A stretch of 64,000 nt of DNA. Origin: UMGS902 sp045538895 (lineage in GTDB: Bacteria; Bacillota; Clostridia; Oscillospirales; CAG-272). The stretch is from assembly GCA_045538895.1 (NCBI GenBank), contig JAZQEH010000078.1, positions 28,936 through 92,935 of the forward strand, in the 5' to 3' direction. Below are positions 55,601-61,105 of this stretch, piece by piece. Each line of letters starts with the position of its first letter. Position 1 is the stretch's first letter. The notes beneath the pieces were generated by a model that saw only the letters and a program-made list of their open reading frames with translations, had not been told where the DNA came from and made no database searches. The position numbers were made by a program, and so were the translations under genes.

Positions 55601-56336
55601 TCGTGCCGCCGGTGCTGAAGCAGAGATTTTTGTAATCAACAACCTTTCTGCTGACGGTATCCGCAAGAGCGTTGAAACCTTTGCAAGCAAGCTTAAAGAG
55701 TCACAGATGGTATTTATCCCCGGCGGATTCTCCGGCGGTGATGAGCCTGACGGTAGCGGTAAGTTTATTACTGCATTTTTCCGTAACGCAGAAATCAAAG
55801 AGGGAGTAACCGAACTTCTTGAAAAGCGTGACGGTCTTATGTGCGGTATATGTAACGGCTTCCAGGCACTTATTAAGCTCGGTCTTGTTCCTTACGGCAA
55901 GATTATCGACACTGATGGGTCTTGTCCTACTTTGACCTTTAACACGATTGCTCGCCACCAGTCACGCATTGTTAGAACTCGTATCGCTTCTAACAAGTCA
56001 CCTTGGCTTGCTCTTACAGAAGTAGGCGATGTTTACAGTGTGCCGATTTCTCACGGAGAAGGTCGTTTTGTAGCTGATGAAGCTCTTATCAAGAAACTTG
56101 CTGAAAACGGTCAGATTGCTACCCAGTACGTTGACCTTGACGGTAATGCAACAAATGATGTTCATTTTAATCCTAACGGTTCAATGTATGCGATTGAGGG
56201 TATCACCTCTCCCGACGGCAGAGTGTTTGGTAAGATGGGACACAGCGAGCGTATCGGTAAGGGACTTTATAAGAATGTTCCCGGTGAGTACGACATCAAG
56301 ATGTTCAAATCTGCAGTTGAGTATTTTAAAAAGTAA
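52650..56336 (+). CDS. purL: Phosphoribosylformylglycinamidine synthase, single-chain
   Basis: Converts FGAR to FGAM with glutamine and ATP. The 1228-residue protein fuses what B. subtilis makes as PurS, PurL and PurQ. The N-terminal PurS-like domain is followed by duplicated AIR-synthetase-like halves (YWSDHCRHTTF, NETHNHPTEIEPFGGAAT, LGGSTGRDGIGGATGSS). A C-terminal glutaminase (~960-1228) has FPGTNCEFDSA, the nucleophile in MCGICNGFQALIKLG and HGEGRF. ATG at 52650 follows AAAGGAG by seven bases. Last gene of the purine operon; purC, purB and purK are not present here. Confidence 0.97.
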   Translation: MVYRVYVEKKKEHANEAKSLLSDARSLLGISELTDVRVINRYDADNIDKDLFDYAKGTVFSEPQVDLVFDELSLGDATVFAVEFLPGQFDQRADSAAQCIQIISQGDRPRVRTAKIYALYGTLSAEQIAEIKKYVINPVEAREAVLDKPDTLEMQYTVPTEVKTLEGFTSLDKDGLAKFVSDYGLAMDEADIAFCQKYFISEKRDPTITEIRMIDTYWSDHCRHTTFQTIIDDVKFEDELLQKAYEDYIAVRKELGRTKPICLMDLATVAVKYLKKHGKLDKLDESEEINACTVKINIDVDGKSEPWLLLFKNETHNHPTEIEPFGGAATCIGGAIRDPLSGRSYVYGAMRVTGAANPLKPVSETIKGKLPQRKIVTTAAAGYSSYGNQIGLATGIVDEIYHDGYAAKRMEIGAVIAAAPAANVRRERPAPGDIVILLGGSTGRDGIGGATGSSKAHNAHSVETCGAEVQKGNAPEERKLQRLFRNAEACRMIKRCNDFGAGGVSVAIGELADGLVIDLNAVPKKYEGLDGTELAISESQERMAVVIGTENLVRFLERANSENLQACKVAEVQAEERLVMHWNGKKIVDISREFLNSNGAEKHIEVAPAAPAAFDKEINGSFVENYKALADDLNICSKRGLSERFDSTIGAGTVLMPFGGKHQLTPVQAMVQKVSVEKQDTDDCSFMSWGYNPFITEKSPYHGAYLAVIESVSKLIASGASFEDVYLTFQEYFEKLGKDAKRWGKPLAALLGAFEAQKELQIGSIGGKDSMSGSFENLDVPPTLVSFAVTTDKIKNVVSPEFKKAGNKVYLVAPEYDENGLPKTDSLIKVFNKVTELLRSGKAISAYTPGMGGVAEAVMKMCFGNALGFKFENVSVKDIFGYSYASFVVEATEDLDALCIGVVTDDGKLTMGNESLDLAEILDIYENKLESVFSCNIPTSNAPVCNFDYKATERVAPAIKVVKPRVLIPAFPGTNCEFDSAKAVRAAGAEAEIFVINNLSADGIRKSVETFASKLKESQMVFIPGGFSGGDEPDGSGKFITAFFRNAEIKEGVTELLEKRDGLMCGICNGFQALIKLGLVPYGKIIDTDGSCPTLTFNTIARHQSRIVRTRIASNKSPWLALTEVGDVYSVPISHGEGRFVADEALIKKLAENGQIATQYVDLDGNATNDVHFNPNGSMYAIEGITSPDGRVFGKMGHSERIGKGLYKNVPGEYDIKMFKSAVEYFKK

Positions 56337-56343
56337 TATGAAA

Positions 56344-56375
56344 AACAGCCGCCCACATGGGCGGCTGTTCTTTTG
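56344..56375 (+). terminator. Intrinsic terminator of the purine operon
   Basis: Perfect eleven-base-pair stem AACAGCCGCCC / GGGCGGCTGTT, loop ACAT, followed by CTTTTG. It sits between the convergent purL and cotJC genes. Confidence 0.88.
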
Positions 56376-57053
56376 TTAACTGTGTCTATGTCGGTCGCTT
56401 CTGCAGCCGAAATTTTCGTTTGTGCGGCAGTTTTCTTTTCTTGGCATCGGACGGCCGCATTTATCAAATGACGGGTTGTGTGCGTAAAAATTCTTTGCGT
56501 CAAGGTTATCCTGAGTAATACGGAGTGCGTCACCAAAGCGTTGGAAGTGTACAACTTCTCTTGCACGAAGGAATTTAATTGGCTCCTTAATATCCGGATC
56601 GTCTACAAGGCGTAGAATATTATCATAAGTTGTTCTTGCTTTTTGTTCTGCTGCGAGGTCTTCAACAAGGTCTGTTATTACATCGCCCTTGGACTGGAAG
56701 TAAGCAGCAGTGAAGGGAACTCCTGCGGCACTAACGGGGTAAATGCCGGTTGTGTGGTCAACAAAATAGGTATCAAAACCGGACGCTTTGATTTCTTCCG
56801 GAGTCAGATTTCTTGTAAGCTGATAGAGAATAGCCGATATCATCTCAAGATGCGCAAGTTCTTCTGTACCGATATCCGTCAAAATTCCTACAACTTCATC
56901 ATACGGTGCGGCATATCTTTGATGCAAATAACGTAGCGAAGCCGCAAGTTCACCGTCAGGACCGCCAAGTTGGCTGATGATTATTTTTGCCGCTTTGGGA
57001 TCGGGATTTTTAATTTTAACCGGGAACTGCAATTTCTTTTCATAGATCCACAT
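56376..57053 (-). CDS. cotJC: Spore coat protein CotJC (manganese catalase family)
   Basis: Spore coat component of the di-manganese catalase family. The 225 residues open MWIYEKKLQFPVKI, then show ferritin-like helices with metal-binding glutamates and histidines: GGPDGELAASLRYLHQRY, DIGTEELAHLEMI, DLAAEQKARTTYDNI and AREVVHFQRFGDAL. The tail is rich in Cys, His and Arg. Its start directly follows the cotJB stop. Catalase activity of CotJC has been proposed from the family; here the ligands look complete. Expression is expected in the mother cell. Confidence 0.93.
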   Translation of the reverse strand: MWIYEKKLQFPVKIKNPDPKAAKIIISQLGGPDGELAASLRYLHQRYAAPYDEVVGILTDIGTEELAHLEMISAILYQLTRNLTPEEIKASGFDTYFVDHTTGIYPVSAAGVPFTAAYFQSKGDVITDLVEDLAAEQKARTTYDNILRLVDDPDIKEPIKFLRAREVVHFQRFGDALRITQDNLDAKNFYAHNPSFDKCGRPMPRKENCRTNENFGCRSDRHRHS

Positions 57054-57320
57054 TTAATTAGCCTCACTTTCCCAGGGCCATGGTCCCTGAACCCAATTCC
57101 AATTGTCACAATCTTTACTCGCCAAAGCGGTTAAAGGTCCGTACATTTTTTCGTATTCTGCAACATATTTGTCATATAGTGCCTTTTGGCATGCAAAATA
57201 GTTCAATGCCTTTTGGCAGTGAGGATGACCGTTGAGATAAAGATTTGCTTCTGTTAACGCAAAGCAATGCTCCTGAACCTTTCTTAGAAGCTTTGAACGT
57301 GTACTGCAGTTGTTATTCAT
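57054..57320 (-). CDS. cotJB: Spore coat protein CotJB
   Basis: Small coat protein, 88 residues, needed for CotJ assembly in B. subtilis. Family features are LLRKVQEHCFALTEANLYL, HPHCQKALNYF and the C-terminal NWVQGPWPWE box. It overlaps the CotJA-like gene by eight bases and abuts cotJC, so the three are one transcript in the usual A-B-C order. Confidence 0.92.
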   Translation of the reverse strand: MNNNCSTRSKLLRKVQEHCFALTEANLYLNGHPHCQKALNYFACQKALYDKYVAEYEKMYGPLTALASKDCDNWNWVQGPWPWESEAN

Positions 57321-57978
57321 AACGGTTACCTCCGCAGCATTTCTGACCGTAAAAGGGTTTATCGAGTTCTCTGAAAATTGTGCCTGCTAAGAAGCCTTCT
57401 TCTTCGCAAAAGAGGTTTTGCCATTCCTGATGCGGTGAATAGACCATAGCCAAAGAATAATCAAAATCATCACTTCTGAAGGTGCCGCATTCACCGGAAC
57501 TCTCGTTTGGAGTCACGTTTTCACAGCCGCAACCTGTATCGTTATCATTATACAAACGTGTCTGGCTGCATTTTTTGTATGATGGATTGTTTCGCTGATT
57601 TATACGCTCAAGCACACTTTCATCAAGCATGTCGTGTGGCGAGGAATCATAATTCATTCTATACATATAGTTAAAACCTTTCATATTGTGTGAGCATATG
57701 CTCATTTTAATTATATGCATGCTTTTTTCTTTTGGATAATTGTTTACCACGGTCTCTTTGTATGATTCATCCGAAAATCGCCCGATAGACAATGTATTCA
57801 TTCCCACAGAGGTAAGTGCGCCGAGCATACCGGAATAGAGTGCTTCTTCTGTAAAAAATTTGAATTCATTATTCTCATCAAGACAAATATTGCGGTATAC
57901 GGGCTCAAGTATGTCTTGCAGATATTCTTCGCTAAACTCACTCAAAGCATTACCGCCAAATTTACCGATAACTCTCAC
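57313..57978 (-). CDS. CotJA-like spore coat protein with a long N-terminal extension
   Basis: The C-terminal ~50 residues are CotJA-like: SLAMVYSPHQEWQNLF, EEEGFLAGTIFRELDKPF, ending in a Cys-Cys-Gly motif. They precede cotJB as CotJA does. The first ~165 of 221 residues do not resemble CotJA, which is usually under 100 residues. That part looks like a real soluble protein (GKFGGNALSEFSEEYL, EALYSGMLGALTSVGMNTL) with a Cys-rich linker. The GTG at 57978 has no clear ribosome site. An ATG at codon 105 has AAAGG upstream, so a shorter product starting at 57666 is possible. Unknown whether the extension is a fusion. Confidence 0.7.
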   Translation of the reverse strand: MRVIGKFGGNALSEFSEEYLQDILEPVYRNICLDENNEFKFFTEEALYSGMLGALTSVGMNTLSIGRFSDESYKETVVNNYPKEKSMHIIKMSICSHNMKGFNYMYRMNYDSSPHDMLDESVLERINQRNNPSYKKCSQTRLYNDNDTGCGCENVTPNESSGECGTFRSDDFDYSLAMVYSPHQEWQNLFCEEEGFLAGTIFRELDKPFYGQKCCGGNRYE

Positions 57979-57989
57979 GGCAGTTTACC

Positions 57990-58003
57990 ACTCGGTACCG
58001 AGT
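57990..58003. repeat. Perfect 14-base palindrome ACTCGGTACCGAGT
   Basis: Fully self-complementary, in the divergent gap between the cotJ genes and the SLH gene, 12 bases upstream of the proposed GTG start. A second odd palindrome, TGTCTTATTAAGACA, lies at 58014-58028. Either could be an operator or a hairpin in a leader. Confidence 0.6.
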
Positions 58004-58110
58004 TTAAATATCGTGTCTTATTAAGACAATAATTATATATATTTTGCATAAAAAAGATTTAGCGGGAAAAACTGTACACGAACATATTGATTTTGAAAGG
58101 AGTAAAATCA

Positions 58111-59361
58111 ATGAAAAGAAAACTCAGAATTTTTGTATTTTTAATTATTGCTTTTGTATTTACGATTACTGTAATCGCAACCCCTATAGTTTCTCCCGCA
58201 CTTAATATTATTGCGAAAAACAATAAAATGATAAAAAGCGGACTTATTTACAGTGATATCTATTTTTCGGAACAGGATTTTATGAAATGTCTTGGAGTTG
58301 CAAAAATAGATGAAATTACAGTTAAGTCATTGCCATCGTCAGCAGACGGTGTATTAAAGCTTGGCACTTTGAATGTCACAGAAGGTCAAACTATTAACAG
58401 TAAATATCTATCTGTTATGCGATTTGTACCCGCAAGTGACAAGATTACGGGTACAAATCTTGTGTTCGGTTGCGGCGACACTGAAATTGAATGTATGTTA
58501 AAGCTTATTGACGAAGTGAATTATGCACCTGCATTTGCAGAAGAACGCAGCAATATATTCACTTATCAGAACGTTTCATGCTATGGCAGTGTGCTTGCAA
58601 ACGATCCGGACGGTGATACCACCGATTTGCAAATAGTATCATATCCTGAACACGGTACGTTAACGATAACAAATCCTGCACGTGGCAGCTATAAATATAC
58701 GCCTAGTAATAATTTTATCGGAAAAGATGAATTCGTTTTGGTAGCCCGTGATAACTACGGAAATTACTCTTCGGTTCAAAAGGTAAGCGTTGATGTTGAA
58801 AAGACAACGGTATCTTTTGTGGATACAAAAGGGCATTGGTGTGAAAATGCAGCGATAGCTCTTTATGAAATCGGTGCCGCAGAAGTTGTGAATTATCAAG
58901 AGGGAACAGTATTTTGTCCTGAGGATAAGGTAACACGTGAAGAATTTGTCGCAATGGCAATGAAAGCAATGGGAGTATCCACTCTGACTGATGGAAATAC
59001 TTCTTTTGCCGATAACGGTTCTATTGACGTTAAATACCGTCCGTATATAGCGACAGCTGAACGTATGGGCTATATTAACGGTATAGAAAAAGACGGAGAA
59101 GTATTTTTCGAGCCTAAGAGCAGTATAACGAAAACAGAGGCTGCGGTTGTAATCAACAACATTCTTGGATTGCAAGAAAATGCATATGTAATGACTTTTG
59201 CAGATGATACTGCGATTCCAACATGGGCGAAAGGTGCAATTTATGCATTGACAAGCACCGGTGTTTTTAACGGCGATGCCGACGGAAGAATTGAACCATC
59301 CGCTATTCTGTCACGAGCTCAGACTGTCCAGATGTTATACAACGTGATTAATAAAAAGTAA
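58111..59361 (+). CDS. SLH-domain surface protein with cadherin-like domain
   Basis: 416-residue exported protein with an N-terminal signal helix. The middle part includes a cadherin/VCBS-like repeat (about 150-235: GSVLANDPDGDTTDLQIVS, GTLTITNPARGSYKYTPSNN, DEFVLVARDNYGNYS). Three SLH modules follow (~240-416): VDTKGHWCENAAIALYEIGA, ATAERMGYINGIEKDG, and AIYALTSTGVFNGDADGRIEP. SLH modules hold proteins on secondary cell-wall polymers, so this should be surface-displayed. ATG at 58111 follows AAAGGAG; an in-frame start 24 bases up is weaker. No paralogue or partner lies next to it. Confidence 0.88.
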   Translation: MKRKLRIFVFLIIAFVFTITVIATPIVSPALNIIAKNNKMIKSGLIYSDIYFSEQDFMKCLGVAKIDEITVKSLPSSADGVLKLGTLNVTEGQTINSKYLSVMRFVPASDKITGTNLVFGCGDTEIECMLKLIDEVNYAPAFAEERSNIFTYQNVSCYGSVLANDPDGDTTDLQIVSYPEHGTLTITNPARGSYKYTPSNNFIGKDEFVLVARDNYGNYSSVQKVSVDVEKTTVSFVDTKGHWCENAAIALYEIGAAEVVNYQEGTVFCPEDKVTREEFVAMAMKAMGVSTLTDGNTSFADNGSIDVKYRPYIATAERMGYINGIEKDGEVFFEPKSSITKTEAAVVINNILGLQENAYVMTFADDTAIPTWAKGAIYALTSTGVFNGDADGRIEPSAILSRAQTVQMLYNVINKK

Positions 59362-59366
59362 CAAAA

Positions 59367-59403
59367 ACCCTGTATCAGCATATGATGATACAGGGTGATT
59401 TTT
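59367..59403 (+). terminator. Hairpin after the SLH gene, overlapping the next ribosome site
   Basis: Perfect eleven-base-pair stem ACCCTGTATCA / TGATACAGGGT, loop GCATATGA, followed by GATTTTT. The T-run ends at the next ATG, and the only visible ribosome site (AGGGTG) is in the 3' arm. So it may both end transcription and hide that site. Confidence 0.75.
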
Positions 59404-59880
59404 ATGTATATAAAATATGACGATGAAGAATTTGAAAACGTTGATGCCGTTGCAATTATTAAAGGTTCAGCGGCTTATCCGGGGATTCGGGGGCTTGTAC
59501 GGTTTTATCAAACCGATCACGGCGTGTATGTTATCACTTCGGTAACCGGTTTGCCGCTCGGTGACGGTGTATGCGACGGCAGAGTCTTTGCAATGCATAT
59601 ACATGACGGTGAAAGCTGTTTGGGTAGAAGCGGCACGGAAGCATTTCCAAATGCCGGCATGCATTTTAATCCGGACGGATGCGAGCATCCATATCATGCC
59701 GGCGACCTGCCACAGTTGTTTTCTGCTAATGGGATCGCAATGTGTTCGGTTCTTACAAACCGTTTTAAAGCAAAAGAAATTGTAGGCAAAACAGTAATTA
59801 TACATAGCCGTCCCGATGATTTTGTATCACAACCGGCTGGGAATGCAGGAGAAAAAATTGCATGTGGAGTAATACAATAA
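59404..59880 (+). CDS. Cu/Zn superoxide dismutase family protein, cytoplasmic
   Basis: 158-residue SodC-like protein with no signal peptide. Metal ligands seen: MHIHDG (His65, His67), HFNP (His87), His95, His98, Asp101 and VIIHSRPDDF (His134). The disulfide pair is probably Cys72-Cys154. The zinc loop between His87 and Asp101 is shorter than usual, and Lys151 replaces the active-site Arg that guides superoxide. Similar intracellular SodC-like proteins occur in Clostridia, but activity is not assured. The last nine codons and the stop are duplicated immediately downstream. Neighbouring genes give no further clue. Confidence 0.85.
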   Translation: MYIKYDDEEFENVDAVAIIKGSAAYPGIRGLVRFYQTDHGVYVITSVTGLPLGDGVCDGRVFAMHIHDGESCLGRSGTEAFPNAGMHFNPDGCEHPYHAGDLPQLFSANGIAMCSVLTNRFKAKEIVGKTVIIHSRPDDFVSQPAGNAGEKIACGVIQ

Positions 59881-59910
59881 GAAAAAATTGCATGTGGAGT
59901 AATACAATAA
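59851..59910 (+). repeat. Perfect 30-base tandem duplication at the end of the SodC-like gene
   Basis: Bases 59851-59880 (last nine codons plus TAA) are repeated exactly at 59881-59910. The unit is a multiple of three, so the second copy stays in frame behind the stop and ends in its own TAA. The two copies are identical, so the duplication is recent. Confidence 0.97.
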
Positions 59911-59938
59911 AATAAGCCGACATGGTCGGCTTATTTTT
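59911..59938. terminator. Bidirectional intrinsic terminator, SodC-like gene / thiN
   Basis: Stem AATAAGCCGAC / GTCGGCTTATT, loop ATG, with T-runs on both strands. It serves the convergent genes on either side. Confidence 0.9.
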
Positions 59939-60539
59939 GACTTTCACATAAAACCGCTTTCCCACTTACGGTTAGGGTTGCATATTCGTCGATTACTTCA
60001 TTACTTACAGCGAGCGGATTGTTTCGCTTGAGTTGGTATTCCTTGAGAGGATATTTACATCCGGTAATTGAAAGGATGCAGGTGTCAAGAGCGAATAAGG
60101 AAAAGTATCCATTTCTGTCAGGAATTTGCACAGATTCGTTATTGATAATTCTTAGTGTGTTTTCGCCGTCCGTGAGTATTGCGGAAATCTTTTTATCTTT
60201 AAGTGCTTCAAGCCAGAAAACGTTTGCAAGAAAATGATCTGCTCGTCCGCCGGTACCGCCTACAATGAGCAAATCTGTAAAACCTCTTTCAATGGCAATG
60301 TTACAGGCAAGCATTGTATCGGTTTCGTCTTTTTCAGCCGGGGCTGTAATAACTTCAGCGTTTGCAGAGGGAAGCGTAGCGGAATCAAAATCGCCAATAA
60401 TGATATCGGGAGAAAGATTTAACTTTTCAGCAGAGATATAACCGCTATCTGCAGCGATTACAATATCAAAATCTTCAAGTGGCAGTTTAATTGCTTCGAT
60501 GTTAATATATCCGCCTGTAATTATCAAAGCTTTTTTCAT
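59931..60539 (-). CDS. thiN: Thiamine diphosphokinase
   Basis: Makes thiamine diphosphate from thiamine and ATP. The 202 residues show IAADSGYISAEKL, PDIIIGDFDSA, the EKDETDTMLACNIAIERG metal site, VGGTGGRADHFLANVF and a C-terminal beta domain ending VSGKAVLC. Length is typical of bacterial TPK. ATG at 60539 follows AGGAGGAG. A hairpin with a T-run lies in its leader, suggesting attenuation. In many Firmicutes thiN follows rpe-rsgA; here it is alone. Confidence 0.93.
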   Translation of the reverse strand: MKKALIITGGYINIEAIKLPLEDFDIVIAADSGYISAEKLNLSPDIIIGDFDSATLPSANAEVITAPAEKDETDTMLACNIAIERGFTDLLIVGGTGGRADHFLANVFWLEALKDKKISAILTDGENTLRIINNESVQIPDRNGYFSLFALDTCILSITGCKYPLKEYQLKRNNPLAVSNEVIDEYATLTVSGKAVLCESQK

Positions 60540-60550
60540 AATCTCCTCCT

Positions 60551-60580
60551 AAATATAAAAAACAAGCCACAGAGGCTTGT
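60551..60580 (-). terminator. Leader terminator-like hairpin upstream of thiN
   Basis: Read on the minus strand: ACAAGCC TCTGT GGCTTGT followed by TTTTTTATATTT and then the thiN AGGAGG. The nearest minus-strand gene upstream is far away, so this hairpin lies within thiN's own leader. A TATAAT on the minus strand lies about 30 bases further upstream with a poor -35. No TPP riboswitch motif is seen. Confidence 0.7.
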
Positions 60581-60695
60581 CAAACACACATCACAATAAT
60601 TATTATATCATAGGTATATTGACTTTGAAAAGCCCTTTTTAATGATTTCTCCTATTTTAACAAAATCGAATACAAAATTTTTTCTAAAATGTCAA

Positions 60696-60725
60696 TTGAA
60701 ATTCCATATTTAAGTATGCTACACT
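60696..60725 (+). promoter_or_regulatory. SigmaA promoter of the putative structured RNA
   Basis: TTGAAA (60696-60701) and TACACT (60720-60725), 18-base spacer. Transcription would start near 60732. Confidence 0.7.
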
Positions 60726-60969
60726 ATAGGTGAAGAAAGGAAGGTACAGTCCAATGTACAAGTAATCAAATCTTTCTCATTTAAAACCTTGTTTGCTTTG
60801 AATCAAAAGTTGGTGGAAGGTTAGTCGGGAGTTTCGCGGTGAGTGTAGGTAGCGATTCAATTCAAAAAGGGTTTTAAAACAAATCAAACCTTTTGTAACA
60901 GAACTAAGGATTTAATAAAGTTTTTAGTGTATGCTGTTACAATAAGGAATCTAAGAAAGAGAGGATAAA

Positions 60970-61002
60970 ATGATGTTAGATATCAAGAGTGAAATAAAAT
61001 GA
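60970..61002 (+). other. Possible ten-residue peptide ORF inside the RNA
   Basis: ATG at 60970 after GAGAGGAT with seven-base spacing encodes MMLDIKSEIK and stops at a TGA in the base of the terminator stem. The initiation site is good and the peptide is tiny; chance is quite possible. Confidence 0.25.
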
Positions 61003-61047
61003 CCTCTGATTGCGGTGTGAAAAGCAGTCAGAGGTCATTTTATTTTT
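60992..61047 (+). terminator. Strong intrinsic terminator of the putative RNA
   Basis: Long perfect stem ATAAAATGACCTCTGA (60994-61009) / TCAGAGGTCATTTTAT (61028-61043), 18-base loop, then TTTT. It isolates the RNA from the radical SAM gene downstream. Confidence 0.92.
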
Positions 61048-61105
61048 CCCCTGATAATTGATTTTTAAGTATCTGTGTGCTATTATATAAAAAGGCGGTG
61101 ATAAA

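Larger units (their letters stand above)
60732..61047 (+). ncRNA. Candidate structured non-coding RNA of about 315 bases
   Basis: This fills most of the 566-base gap at 60540-61105, which holds no normal gene. Between promoter and terminator several helices are visible. AGAAAGG (60734-60740) pairs with TCTTTCT (60771-60777) and encloses GTACA/TGTAC. TTTAAAACC (60780-60788) pairs with GGTTTTAAA (60870-60878), and TTGAATC (60798-60804) with GATTCAA (60854-60860), closing a G-rich 49-base loop. TTGTAACAG (60893-60901) pairs with CTGTTACAA (60934-60942). I see no tmRNA, 6S, SRP, RNase P or T-box signature. Family unassigned; the raiA RNA family is one to test. Confidence 0.65.

Noticed and set aside
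59881..59910. Second repeat copy as extra coding sequence of the SodC-like gene
   Set aside because: It lies behind an intact TAA; there is no readthrough signal that I can see.
60581..60720. TPP riboswitch upstream of thiN
   Set aside because: No CTGAGA or ACCTGATCTGG-type blocks on the minus strand.
60732..61047. Known RNA identity (6S, tmRNA, SRP RNA, RNase P)
   Set aside because: Their hallmark sequences (SRP GGAAG tetraloop helix, tmRNA tag frame, RNase P GAGGAAAGTCC) were not found; left unassigned.
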